The position numbers and the translations under genes were made by a program. From contig NZ_CP042171.1 of the NCBI RefSeq assembly GCF_005938645.2, positions 2,542,001 through 2,606,000 on the forward strand: DNA of 64,000 nucleotides, read 5' to 3'. Shown here piece by piece: positions 1 through 7,387 of the stretch. This DNA comes from Pedobacter sp. KBS0701 (lineage in GTDB: Bacteria > Bacteroidota > Bacteroidia > Sphingobacteriales > Sphingobacteriaceae). Under the pieces are notes generated by a model, which saw only the letters and a program-made list of their open reading frames with translations, did not search any database and was not told the DNA's origin. Each line of letters begins with the position of its first letter. Position 1 is the first letter of the stretch.

Positions 1-550
1 AACGTTCGATCAGTCCCGGTTTATTCGCCGTTCCCGCCAGCTCATCATCAGTTAAGCGAACCAAAGACACAAAACCGCTATCCGATAAAATCCGGACAAA
101 CTGCCCTACATCATCCATAAAAGAACTAAATAAAGCTGCATCCACCGTCTGCTCCGGCACAATCCGCTTTCGCAGGATATTGCTGTAAGCTGAATTTGAC
201 AGCTTCCTGCCCGAGGGTTTCATGGTCAGCATGACATAACACTCATGTTCCAGAAATTCCCGCTCATTAAAAAAGCGTTCGGATGCCCCGGATAAAAAAC
301 TATGTTCCGCCGAAAAATCAGCCTTGAACCTGCTTTCTAAAAACCAGTCCTGCTTATGCAGCACCGTTCCCACCGGCAGCACCCGGATCGCCTTTACCCA
401 GGCCTGGTGATAACTTTCATAATCCCTTTCTGAAAGCGTAAAGATTTCCGGCAACATCAACCTGAACACCACCGTCAGATCCCCCTGCATCGACTGGATG
501 CAGTCATGCTCGACTTTGTAAATAGGAAATATATCAGCTGCCTCGATCAT
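1..550 (-). CDS. traG: TraG conjugation ATPase, N-terminal part (cut by window edge)
   Basis: This is the first 183 codons of a TraG-type (VirB4-like) ATPase that powers the mating channel of Bacteroidetes conjugative elements. The start ATG (complement of 548-550) overlaps the stop of the upstream traF-like gene as ATGA, so the two are translationally coupled. The frame stays open to base 1, so the rest, including the Walker motifs, lies outside the window. The visible part reads MIEAADIFPIYKVEHD and continues with alternating hydrophobic and charged segments, as in the N-terminal domain of the family. Identification rests on this N-terminus plus the conserved traE-traF-traG order; the ATPase motifs cannot be seen here. 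Confidence 0.8.
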   Translation of the reverse strand, partial: MIEAADIFPIYKVEHDCIQSMQGDLTVVFRLMLPEIFTLSERDYESYHQAWVKAIRVLPVGTVLHKQDWFLESRFKADFSAEHSFLSGASERFFNEREFLEHECYVMLTMKPSGRKLSNSAYSNILRKRIVPEQTVDAALFSSFMDDVGQFVRILSDSGFVSLVRLTDDELAGTANKPGLIER

Positions 551-873
551 GACCGTACATTTTTAAGCCCTGTAAATAACCGCCTTGAACGGAACACCAG
601 ATATTCAGGCAAACCACGTTTCGCCAGAAACTTCAAAAGTCCATGCTCCCCGAATTTTGCACTCATGCGGAAGACCACGACAAACAGGCCGCCACCAAAA
701 ACCAGCACCAAACCCATCAAAACCACCAGCGGCACGCCCGATACATAACCAATGGCAAAACCAATCAGCATCAGCAGCAGTCCAAAAGCCAGGTAAGCGA
801 TGTATTGGGCCTTTAAGCCTTTAAAAACGATCGGCATTCCCACGCCCTTATTGATATGATAAACCGTAGCCAT
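547..873 (-). CDS. traF: Conjugative transposon protein TraF (DUF4133)
   Basis: A 108-residue membrane protein starting MATVYHINKGVG, typical of the DUF4133/TraF family of Bacteroides-type conjugative elements. Two hydrophobic segments (about residues 24-46 and 50-68) are followed by a basic C-terminal part, giving a small hairpin inner-membrane protein comparable to VirB3 in position and topology. It lies 3 bp downstream of traE and overlaps traG by 4 bp, which is the conserved order in CTnDOT-like elements. The exact role in the mating apparatus is known only at family level. Confidence 0.85.
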   Translation of the reverse strand: MATVYHINKGVGMPIVFKGLKAQYIAYLAFGLLLMLIGFAIGYVSGVPLVVLMGLVLVFGGGLFVVVFRMSAKFGEHGLLKFLAKRGLPEYLVFRSRRLFTGLKNVRS

Positions 874-876
874 AAA

Positions 877-1221
877 TCAAATCCCGAAAAACGATTTTAA
901 AACTGTCGCCACAATCACCAAAAACACGCAGGAACCAAACCAGGCAGAAGCCACTTTGGAAGTATCCGGCTCACCAGCGTTCCACTTATTAAAAACCTTG
1001 ACCGCCCCGATGATACCCATTACTGCACCGATCGCATACATCAGGTCACAGCCCGTATCAAAATACCCGACAACTTTATCCCTTGCTTCCTGTATCCCCG
1101 CATTGCCATCCTGCGCAAAAAGCGGCAGCGATAATAAAACCTGACACCAGCAAAAGATATATACCACCAATAAAAATTTGGCAAAAAGTGTCCTTGAAGG
1201 ACTATTGAATTGATTTCTCAT
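877..1221 (-). CDS. traE: Conjugative transposon protein TraE (DUF4134)
   Basis: A TraE/DUF4134 protein of 114 residues, a VirB2-like small membrane protein of the conjugation apparatus. It has an N-terminal signal-like hydrophobic stretch ending near SLPLFAQDGN, then two further hydrophobic segments around LMYAIGAVMGIIGAVKV and SCVFLVIVATVLKSFF. The frame extends upstream to 1302, but that extension would overlap the preceding gene and add an unusual hydrophobic leader; the ATG giving MRNQFNSPS (complement of 1219-1221) gives the usual family length and was chosen. Next downstream is traF, 3 bp away. Confidence 0.85.
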   Translation of the reverse strand: MRNQFNSPSRTLFAKFLLVVYIFCWCQVLLSLPLFAQDGNAGIQEARDKVVGYFDTGCDLMYAIGAVMGIIGAVKVFNKWNAGEPDTSKVASAWFGSCVFLVIVATVLKSFFGI

Positions 1222-1292
1222 AGAAATTGGAATAAGTAGATAGATGTAGAATTGAAAAAAAAGGCCGAGCGAAACGCATGGCCTTACTAAGG

Positions 1293-1820
1293 CTAATACC
1301 AAAGGTTTTCTAGCTCCTCAGCAGAAAGATGAAAGGCCGCATGCGAATTGATAAATTCATTGATCTGCCTGATCCTGGGATGCGAAGCCATGCCCGGATA
1401 ATGCTCCTTCACTGCTTTCATCAGTTCCAGAAAATCCCTTTTTGATCCGTCTTCCTTTGCAAGCAGCGAAAACACATTTTTGATTTCTTCCAGCAGATCC
1501 GGCACCAGCCCCTGCTGATCCGCTACACCACGCCCTTCGAAATCAACAAAGCCAACCTCTTCCATCCCCACGGAACTCATGCCTTCGGGCAGTTTTGCTT
1601 TCCCCATCAGGTCATCTGCCAACGGAATTTCCGCAACAGCAGAAACTGTATGCTGCTGACCGCTGGAAGCCACACGATCAGTCTGCTTTGCTGCATTCCC
1701 AACACCTAATTGCCGCTGCTTTCTTTTCAGATAAAAGAACAACAACACACCGCCATACCAAAGCAATCCAAGAACCAATAACGACGCTAAAAATTTGAGA
1801 GTAGAAAAACCATGCAACAT
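1293..1820 (-). CDS. Hypothetical membrane-anchored protein at the traD position
   Basis: A 175-residue protein with one N-terminal transmembrane segment (about residues 8-30) followed by a basic stop-transfer KRKQRQ and a soluble, acidic, helix-rich tail. It lies directly upstream of traE in the transfer operon, where CTnDOT-like elements encode TraD, but I do not recognise a named domain. The tail carries a long predicted helical stretch (roughly residues 95-170) that could bind a partner. A role in conjugation is inferred only from position; real coding is supported by its ATG start, length and co-directional operon. Confidence 0.65.
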   Translation of the reverse strand: MLHGFSTLKFLASLLVLGLLWYGGVLLFFYLKRKQRQLGVGNAAKQTDRVASSGQQHTVSAVAEIPLADDLMGKAKLPEGMSSVGMEEVGFVDFEGRGVADQQGLVPDLLEEIKNVFSLLAKEDGSKRDFLELMKAVKEHYPGMASHPRIRQINEFINSHAAFHLSAEELENLWY

Positions 1821-1979
1821 AACAGCTTAACTTATCTCCCGGCACCCCATTGTACCGGGATTTGATAAAGCAAAGTTGCGCAAGGCCGAAATCTTCCTAT
1901 CCAACATTGGACAAGTTGGATTACGAATCAACGCTAAAACAGCTAATAACCCACATTATCATACTATCAAAATCGTCTA

Positions 1980-2870
1980 CTAAAAACCATTTCTACGCCT
2001 TGCCTTTTCCGGATCATAGGCATCATCCTCATCCATTTTCTTCAGCACCGCCAGCCTCATCATATCCAGAAATGCCGTTTTACTCATTGTTTTTCTTGCC
2101 TTAAGGTCATCAAAGCCGCGTTTGGGCACCCTTAGGTTCACCCCGAAAAACGCACCCACCACCTTAAACAATTCCACAATACCGATACTGCCATTATTGA
2201 CCTGTCCCGTTAAATGGATACCATGTACCAGCTCAATCAGGTGGATATCCTCCCCCGTCCATTTGAACTCGCGCTGCAAACCGCCCAAAGGGTCAACCAC
2301 CGTCGAAGACAAGGCCCCCCTTCCCGAAAGCGCATGTAACAGCGCCAGGATTTCATTACGCAAACGCTCCTTCGCCAAAAATGAGCTCACCAGCTCTGCC
2401 ATCGCAGTACCCAGAAACGGCTCATAACCCAGCACAAGCGGCTGGAGCACATTCCCGGGGTCACGCCTGGTGTAAAAAAGTCCATCCAGCATACCGCCAT
2501 CCAGCCTGAAATAATCATAATGCAGCGTGTTCTGCTCAAAGAACCCCGCAATAGCGCTCAGCTTGGAGAGGTAATATTTCTTTTTTGCCTTCAGCCCGGA
2601 TTCAGGTACACCTGCCAAAAAATGATGATATGCGGTGTAATACAAGATTAAAGACTTAAACCTGGGATATATGAATTTATAATAACCGATCTCCTCCTGT
2701 ACATCCAAAGGCGGATGGGCAACTACAAAATCGGTCAGGTCCTTCAGGGCATCCGCAACTGCAGCAATCTGCGCCTTAAGCAGCTGCACAGGAGACAATT
2801 CACCCAGGGATAAAGATTCCAGCCGGGCATGAAGTTCACCCAGCAACTTTTCACTAAACTTGTTATACAT
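1980..2870 (-). CDS. rteC: RteC domain protein
   Basis: RteC-family protein of 296 residues. In CTnDOT, RteC is a regulator that activates excision genes in response to the RteA/RteB two-component system; here no RteA/B is visible. The visible pattern fits the family: a helical N-terminal half with the FEQNTLHYDYFRLDG region (about residues 135-150) and a C-terminal part with KWTGEDIHLIELVHGIH and a basic end. The reading frame opens at a TTG at 2918, but the ATG giving MYNKFSEKLL at 2870 matches the usual start. It heads the transfer region and is read in the same direction as the tra genes. Confidence 0.75.
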   Translation of the reverse strand: MYNKFSEKLLGELHARLESLSLGELSPVQLLKAQIAAVADALKDLTDFVVAHPPLDVQEEIGYYKFIYPRFKSLILYYTAYHHFLAGVPESGLKAKKKYYLSKLSAIAGFFEQNTLHYDYFRLDGGMLDGLFYTRRDPGNVLQPLVLGYEPFLGTAMAELVSSFLAKERLRNEILALLHALSGRGALSSTVVDPLGGLQREFKWTGEDIHLIELVHGIHLTGQVNNGSIGIVELFKVVGAFFGVNLRVPKRGFDDLKARKTMSKTAFLDMMRLAVLKKMDEDDAYDPEKARRRNGF

Positions 2871-3267
2871 AGGTTGATATTTAGATAAGTTCCCACCTCG
2901 CCCGTTAACCGGCAACAACTCTCACAGGCAGAAAAATGAATTTATCACAGGCAATGGTCTGTTCAAGATATCAGCATTCTCCCACAGCGGTCAGATCCCT
3001 TCTTAAATGCTTTTCACTGTACCTATTTCCGGAAGTCCATTTAACCGAAGACGTCCAGTCGCATCACCACACATCGACTCCACTATCTTTACTCATAATC
3101 ATTATTTTCCAATTCAAATCATAACCAGGAAGCATCAACATCAGCCAGACCGCAATGCGCGGTACTAAACCGCTCTATAAGCCGTTATAAAAAAGTATCC
3201 TTTCCGACAGGACAATATTACTCCGTTTAAAAATAACTCTGGTTGATCTGTGACACAATCGATCAAG
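2871..3267. other. Intergenic, divergent promoter region
   Basis: This 397-bp stretch separates the leftward rteC from the rightward Crp/Fnr gene. It must hold the start signals for both, but I see no convincing -7 TAnnTTTG element and no gene. The short plus-strand frame at 2936-3124 has no recognisable protein character. Confidence 0.5.
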
Positions 3268-3885
3268 ATGCCACAATTTAACGACCGTGAAGCTGACCTA
3301 CTGGAAACATTAAGCTTCATCATCCCTCTTCCTACCCCTATGCAAAACCGCGTAAAAGAAGAAAGCCTTATTGAAACTTTTGAACGCAGGAAACTCCTAT
3401 TATCGCCCGGCGAAACCGCGCGCCGCGTTTACTTTATACGCCGGGGATTCCTGCGCGCCTATTTCATTGACGAGAACGGAAACGAGTGCACGACCTGGTT
3501 TACCGGGAAGGGCGATCTGATGATTTCCGTACACAGCTTTTTCGCCCAGCAGCCCGCAAATGAATACATAGAAGTACTTCAGGACAGCAAACTACAGTCC
3601 CTTACCTGGCTCCAACTCAATGCCTATTACGCAGACTTCAGCGAAGGTAATCTACTCGGCAGGCTCATCACCCAGAAATACTTTATCCTGAGCGAAGAAA
3701 GGGCCATCTTACTGCGCACCCGGAGCCCCGAACAACGCTATGATCTGTTACTTAGCAACCATCCCGAAATTGAACAGGAGACCACCCAGCAGAACATCGC
3801 CTCTTTCCTCAACATCAGCCGCGAAACACTTAGCAGAATCCGCCGTAAAAAAAACAGAATGTGTCACCAGACACAAAATCGCTAA
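3268..3885 (+). CDS. Crp/Fnr family transcriptional regulator
   Basis: A Crp/Fnr-type regulator of about 205 residues with an N-terminal cyclic-nucleotide-binding-like beta-barrel (roughly residues 25-120, including LSPGETARRVYFIRRG and the aromatic DENGNECTTWF strand pair) and a C-terminal helix-turn-helix (about residues 170-200, TQQNIASFLNISRETLSRIR). The DNA-recognition helix ISRETLSRIRRKK is typical of the Bacteroidetes subgroup. A GTG at 3250 could add six residues; the ATG at 3268 was preferred. The effector and the regulon are unknown. It is not clear whether it belongs to the conjugative element on its left or to the chromosome. Confidence 0.88.
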   Translation: MPQFNDREADLLETLSFIIPLPTPMQNRVKEESLIETFERRKLLLSPGETARRVYFIRRGFLRAYFIDENGNECTTWFTGKGDLMISVHSFFAQQPANEYIEVLQDSKLQSLTWLQLNAYYADFSEGNLLGRLITQKYFILSEERAILLRTRSPEQRYDLLLSNHPEIEQETTQQNIASFLNISRETLSRIRRKKNRMCHQTQNR

Positions 3886-4331
3886 AACAGGACCATCATT
3901 TTTTTTAATAAAAAGATCCCTGAAAACTAAATTTAGAATCTCACTTGCCGCAGCACTCACACATCTAAACTGGTGAAAGTGGATCGAATGATTGACATAC
4001 CTAATTCAGGATCGGAAGACGTTTAAGTGAAACCTTTGAAGGCAAGAAGGCTTAAGCATGAGGATAAAACAGGTAATATTGAATGCATAAAATTGGAATA
4101 TCAAGGGACTGTTTTATAGGCATATGCACAACCTCGTTCGGCTTAAAAGGGTCACGCTATATTCAAATAATCGATTTTGTACAGGTCAGGGATATTAGAT
4201 TAGCGAAATGTTCAGTGTTGCAATATAGCGTTCGATTTCGGACCCACTTCTATTTATCATGAAAATATATGATATTTACAGTAGGTCGGGCAGCGATCAA
4301 AACATTGGACAATCAATCAAAACCAGGAACC
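3886..4331. other. Intergenic region with a 10-bp inverted repeat
   Basis: No gene is seen in this 446-bp gap. It holds a perfect 10-bp inverted repeat, ACGCTATATT at 4154-4163 and AATATAGCGT at 4222-4231, separated by 58 bp. This could be an operator or a chance match. Confidence 0.4.
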
Positions 4332-4607
4332 ATGACTGAAAATTTAAAACAGATCAAAGCAAAAGACCTTAAGGTTGGAAATTATCTGATCAATTTAGGA
4401 CAAGTTCAGGACATTGATAAAGATCCTGATTATTACCATGTAGTAATCGTAAAACACAATGAAAAACAGCGTTATAAATTTTTACCGGGTGAAGATTTAC
4501 TGATATTTGAATATATAATCGTCGACGGCCCCATGGAATTCCTTTTGTCTTCTCGAATGAGAGATACCCTGAAGAGCATGTTTACCACCACGCGCATTGA
4601 ACACTAA
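4332..4607 (+). CDS. Hypothetical small protein
   Basis: A hypothetical protein of 91 residues from the ATG at 4332 (MTENLKQIKAKDL). The frame is open from 4269, but the extra 21 residues look non-native and the 4332 ATG is preceded by an AGGA-like stretch. The protein is small, soluble and beta-rich in appearance, with the DLKVGNYLINLGQV motif reminiscent of short SH3-like or PRC-barrel-like folds (IKAKDLKVGNYL then VVIVKHN); that resemblance is only an impression. No partner gene is adjacent. Function unknown. Confidence 0.6.
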   Translation: MTENLKQIKAKDLKVGNYLINLGQVQDIDKDPDYYHVVIVKHNEKQRYKFLPGEDLLIFEYIIVDGPMEFLLSSRMRDTLKSMFTTTRIEH

Positions 4608-4630
4608 GTCAAAACCGGCAGCGGACCAGG

Positions 4631-4921
4631 CTAGAAGATTAATGGATATTTCATCACAGACTTTAGCTTAGCTAACCAAAGAAAGCCTTTCTTTATTACA
4701 ATTTTATCTCCTACACTTCCTGTTGATACAGTTTTTAATACAACTACAGCTTTACGAGCTATTGAAGCCGCTGCTGTAGTTGTATTTGCTGCTTGTCTTC
4801 CAACCGCATCGCCAAACGATTTTCCATCACTACTAGCAAGAGCCTTTACCCGTTGAACATTACTGATATTGAAATATTCGGAACCAAATTTTACTAAGAA
4901 AGCAGTGTTTAGCAAAAACAC
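4631..4921 (-). CDS. Doubtful small hypothetical protein
   Basis: A possible 96-residue basic protein with an alanine/threonine-rich middle (residues 40-65) and a hydrophobic, lysine-rich end. I recognise no family. It lies between a convergent hypothetical gene and a tRNA-like remnant, in a stretch that may be the edge of a mobile element, so it could be a degenerate fragment. Coding is plausible from composition but unproven. Confidence 0.3.
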   Translation of the reverse strand: MFLLNTAFLVKFGSEYFNISNVQRVKALASSDGKSFGDAVGRQAANTTTAAASIARKAVVVLKTVSTGSVGDKIVIKKGFLWLAKLKSVMKYPLIF

Positions 4922-5017
4922 AACTCAGTTACAAAATCAGCTGTAAGCTCATCAAAAAGGAAATTTAGGTCTGGATAAGCCCGAATAAATACGGTACCTG
5001 CAAAGGTTTAATTGGAG

Positions 5018-5068
5018 TTGTAGAGGAAGGAATCGAACCTTCGGCGTGCTACCAAAAAGCGCTCTACA
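5018..5068 (-). tRNA. tRNA-like remnant (truncated tRNA, 51 nt)
   Basis: On the minus strand a perfect 7-bp acceptor-like stem (TGTAGAG at 5068-5062 with CTCTACA at 5025-5019) encloses a perfect T-arm (GAAGG, loop TTCGATT, CCTTC; 5042-5026) and a discriminator A. Only 19 nt lie between the 5' acceptor strand and the T-arm, too few for D and anticodon arms. It is therefore a truncated or rearranged tRNA, not a normal gene. No CCA follows directly. It could be a remnant left by integration of the neighbouring conjugative element into a tRNA gene (inference). Confidence 0.45.
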
Positions 5069-5092
5069 TCGATCGTTTTCTATTGATCGCCG

Positions 5093-5100
5093 CAAAAGTA
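5093..5100 (-). promoter_or_regulatory. -7 promoter element before the tRNA-like remnant
   Basis: The complement reads TACTTTTG, a match to the Bacteroidetes -7 consensus TAnnTTTG, 24 nt upstream of the tRNA-like acceptor stem. No clear TTTG -33 element lies at the right spacing. A GATC-bearing inverted repeat (CGATC/GATCG) lies between promoter and stem. Confidence 0.4.
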
Positions 5101-5593
5101 GTCCGTTATATTACATTTAAAAGTGTAAACCAAAAGTTTAACAGTTTGATAATATAGCGCTATTCCTGAGTTTTTGCGGATCTGTTCAACTTAAGCAAAC
5201 GGTGAATGGCATAATTCCTGATAGTAGACCATCTGTTCGGGACCTTGAAAATGTAGATACGTAATTTAACAACAAGTGGGATAGACAGATCCTAATTTTA
5301 AAACCGATAAGTCAGAACATCCGTAATGACTTATCGTGATCAACTAACTAAACTTTGTATAATATCAACCAAATATTTACATCGCAAAGGTATGGCCGGA
5401 TTATAAAGCCAGCATGATTTTTTTGTTAATTTCAGACATGTTGCTCTTTATGGGCAAAAACTAAAATCTTAAATAGCCCTCCAAATTAGCAATTTGGCAG
5501 TCAAAACCGCTTCGTGGGAGATGAGGGGATGAAATCTTCGAAAATGATCAGCACATCTTACCTAAAATTAATATGGAGTTCATACTCGCCCCG
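5101..5593. other. Intergenic, nothing identified
   Basis: About 490 bp without a credible gene on either strand, between the tRNA-like remnant and the promoter of the first ECF sigma gene. AT-rich with no obvious repeats. Confidence 0.5.
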
Positions 5594-5601
5594 TAATTTT
5601 G
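5594..5601 (+). promoter_or_regulatory. -7 promoter element of the first ECF sigma gene
   Basis: TAATTTTG matches the Bacteroidetes -7 element TAnnTTTG. It ends 9 bp before the ATG at 5611, so the transcript would have a very short leader. This also argues against the upstream TTG start at 5599, which would overlap the promoter. Confidence 0.55.
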
Positions 5602-5610
5602 CTTCAGTTT

Positions 5611-6219
5611 ATGAATCTATCGTCCGACAGTAGCTTATTTGAATTGATAAAAGCGGGCAATCACCTGGCCTATACCGCTATAATAGACCGGTATTGGGAA
5701 GAGTTATATAGACATATATGGTCGAAGATCAAAAACCAGGACGATGCTAAAGATATGGTGCAGGATATTTTTCTGGGTCTCTGGAAAAACCGAACGAGCA
5801 TTACCATTGAAACAGGTGACAGCCTTGCCCCCTATTTGTTCAGATCGGCTAAATATGCCGTTATCAACCATTTTTCAAGACCAAGAATAACAATTGCCGA
5901 CGAGGAGGCTTTATCAAAAGCACTACAGGCCGCTTCAACAGTTAAAACCGACGATACATTGCTCATGTGCGAGCTGCAGGATTTGGTAGAAGATGAAGTC
6001 AACCTCTTGCCTGCAAGATTACAGGTCCCCTACCGGTTGTCCCGCGAACACGATCTACCGGTCAGGGAAATCGCCAAAAAATTATCTCTTTCAGAACAGA
6101 CCGTTAAAAACAACATCAGTACGGCTTTGGGCATCATCAGGTTTAAAATGGGCAAATACAATTCGGATGGGTCTATTATACGCGTCCTGGCCGTTGCCTG
6201 TTTACTTCATCACAAATAA
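5611..6219 (+). CDS. RNA polymerase ECF sigma factor (FecI-like)
   Basis: An ECF sigma-70 factor of 202 residues. Region 2 is seen at about residues 25-95 (YTAIIDRYWEELYRHIW, then DAKDMVQDIFLGLWKN) and region 4 at about 130-190 (LLPARLQVPYRLSREHDLP, then REIAKKLSLSEQTVKNNIS, the -35-binding helix-turn-helix). Length and sequence fit the Bacteroidetes FecI-like class that pairs with FecR. The ATG at 5611 is preferred to the TTG at 5599. It is followed by a FecR gene and a SusC/SusD pair, so it most likely activates that transport operon when the outer-membrane receptor senses substrate. Confidence 0.9.
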   Translation: MNLSSDSSLFELIKAGNHLAYTAIIDRYWEELYRHIWSKIKNQDDAKDMVQDIFLGLWKNRTSITIETGDSLAPYLFRSAKYAVINHFSRPRITIADEEALSKALQAASTVKTDDTLLMCELQDLVEDEVNLLPARLQVPYRLSREHDLPVREIAKKLSLSEQTVKNNISTALGIIRFKMGKYNSDGSIIRVLAVACLLHHK

Positions 6220-6274
6220 TTGATGTAATGTTAACATCCGCTTAAAGTACCTGATCGTTACTGGGGTGATATCT

Positions 6275-7258
6275 ATGGTAACGATGTCACAATACAAAGA
6301 TCAAAAAGCGTTAAAATCGGTACTTAAGAAATACCTGGATCAAAGCGTAAGCCCTGCAGAACGCGCTGCCGTCAATTCCTGGTATGAGGGGCTAGGTAAG
6401 GAGAACCATGATGTACCCGCCCTGGATCGCCAGGATGCTGCACACAAACTGGGCCGTTCGATCAAAATACACCTGAACAGACAGATTCTCCTTTCAGGCA
6501 AAGCAAGCCCATGGTTGCTGTATTTAAAGTATGCAGCTGTATTTCTTGTCCTGTTGGGCACAGGCCTTTTCACCTATCAGAAATACCATTTCCCCATAAA
6601 ACCGGAACAGGAAGTTACATTTAAGTCAACGCAGCATGCCGCGAAGGAGATTTCCCTGCCTGATGGCTCGGTGGTACTGCTAAACGTAGGAAGTGCACTC
6701 ACACTAGCCGCCGACTTTGGAACACATGAGCGGAGGGTAAGGCTGACAGGCGAAGCTTTTTTTAAAATAGCAAAAGATAAAAAAAAGCCTTTCATTATAA
6801 AATCCAGTATACTTACCACAACAGTACTTGGCACCTCATTCAATATCAATGCCTATCCGGACATGGATCGGATTAAAATTGCGGTTGCCACCGGGAAAGT
6901 TAGGGTAGCCAGAAAGACAGCAGCAGGCGAAGAAGTACTTGCCTTGGGAATGACAAAAGACGCCAGTTTAACCTTTGATAAACCTACCGGGACAGTAAAC
7001 CTTAAAACAGAAGACGCTTCACTGCTTTCTTCCTGGAAAGACAATAAACTATACCTGGATAATGCAACCCTAAGCGAAATTGCAAAGCAGCTTGAAAGAT
7101 ACTATCACCTAAAGGTAGTTTTTAGTCGGGCGTTGGATAAAGGCAAAAGATATACGGTTCGCTTTAACCGGGAACCGGCAAACAGGGTAATGGAAATCCT
7201 TTCCCTACTTACCAAAGCGAAATTTACCTACCAAACCAATCAGATCACTATAAAATAA
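6275..7258 (+). CDS. FecR family anti-sigma factor
   Basis: A FecR-type anti-sigma protein of about 327 residues. It has a cytoplasmic N-terminal sigma-binding part, one transmembrane segment (YLKYAAVFLVLLGTGLFTY, near residue 90-108), a periplasmic FecR domain (about 125-220, with SLPDGSVVLLNVGSALT and the RVRLTGEAFFKIAKDKKKPF pattern) and a C-terminal DUF4974/secretin-like domain (about 255-325, LYLDNATLSEIAKQLERYY). It would hold the upstream ECF sigma factor and release it when the SusC-like receptor's STN domain signals. Starts at 6266 (GTG), 6275 or 6284 are all possible. Confidence 0.9.
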   Translation: MVTMSQYKDQKALKSVLKKYLDQSVSPAERAAVNSWYEGLGKENHDVPALDRQDAAHKLGRSIKIHLNRQILLSGKASPWLLYLKYAAVFLVLLGTGLFTYQKYHFPIKPEQEVTFKSTQHAAKEISLPDGSVVLLNVGSALTLAADFGTHERRVRLTGEAFFKIAKDKKKPFIIKSSILTTTVLGTSFNINAYPDMDRIKIAVATGKVRVARKTAAGEEVLALGMTKDASLTFDKPTGTVNLKTEDASLLSSWKDNKLYLDNATLSEIAKQLERYYHLKVVFSRALDKGKRYTVRFNREPANRVMEILSLLTKAKFTYQTNQITIK

Positions 7259-7291
7259 AGATTATGTAACAGGTACTAAAAAATTAAAAAA

Positions 7292-7343
7292 GCCGGAAAT
7301 GAGCCAACACTTCCGGCAGGATTAGGGCATTGAAGCAATGCCC
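7292..7343 (+). promoter_or_regulatory. Two tandem hairpins in the fecR-susC leader
   Basis: Between the FecR and SusC-like genes lie two perfect hairpins: GCCGGAA (7292-7298) with TTCCGGC (7311-7317), and GGGCATT (7325-7331) with AATGCCC (7337-7343). They are preceded by an A-rich run and lack a following T-run, so they are not standard terminators. They may stabilise the receptor mRNA end or act as a leader control element. A similar arrangement lies between the second FecR and its receptor. Confidence 0.5.
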
Positions 7344-7387
7344 GCCATTTCCAATGATCGATTAAAACATTAAAAACTTATTCAAAT

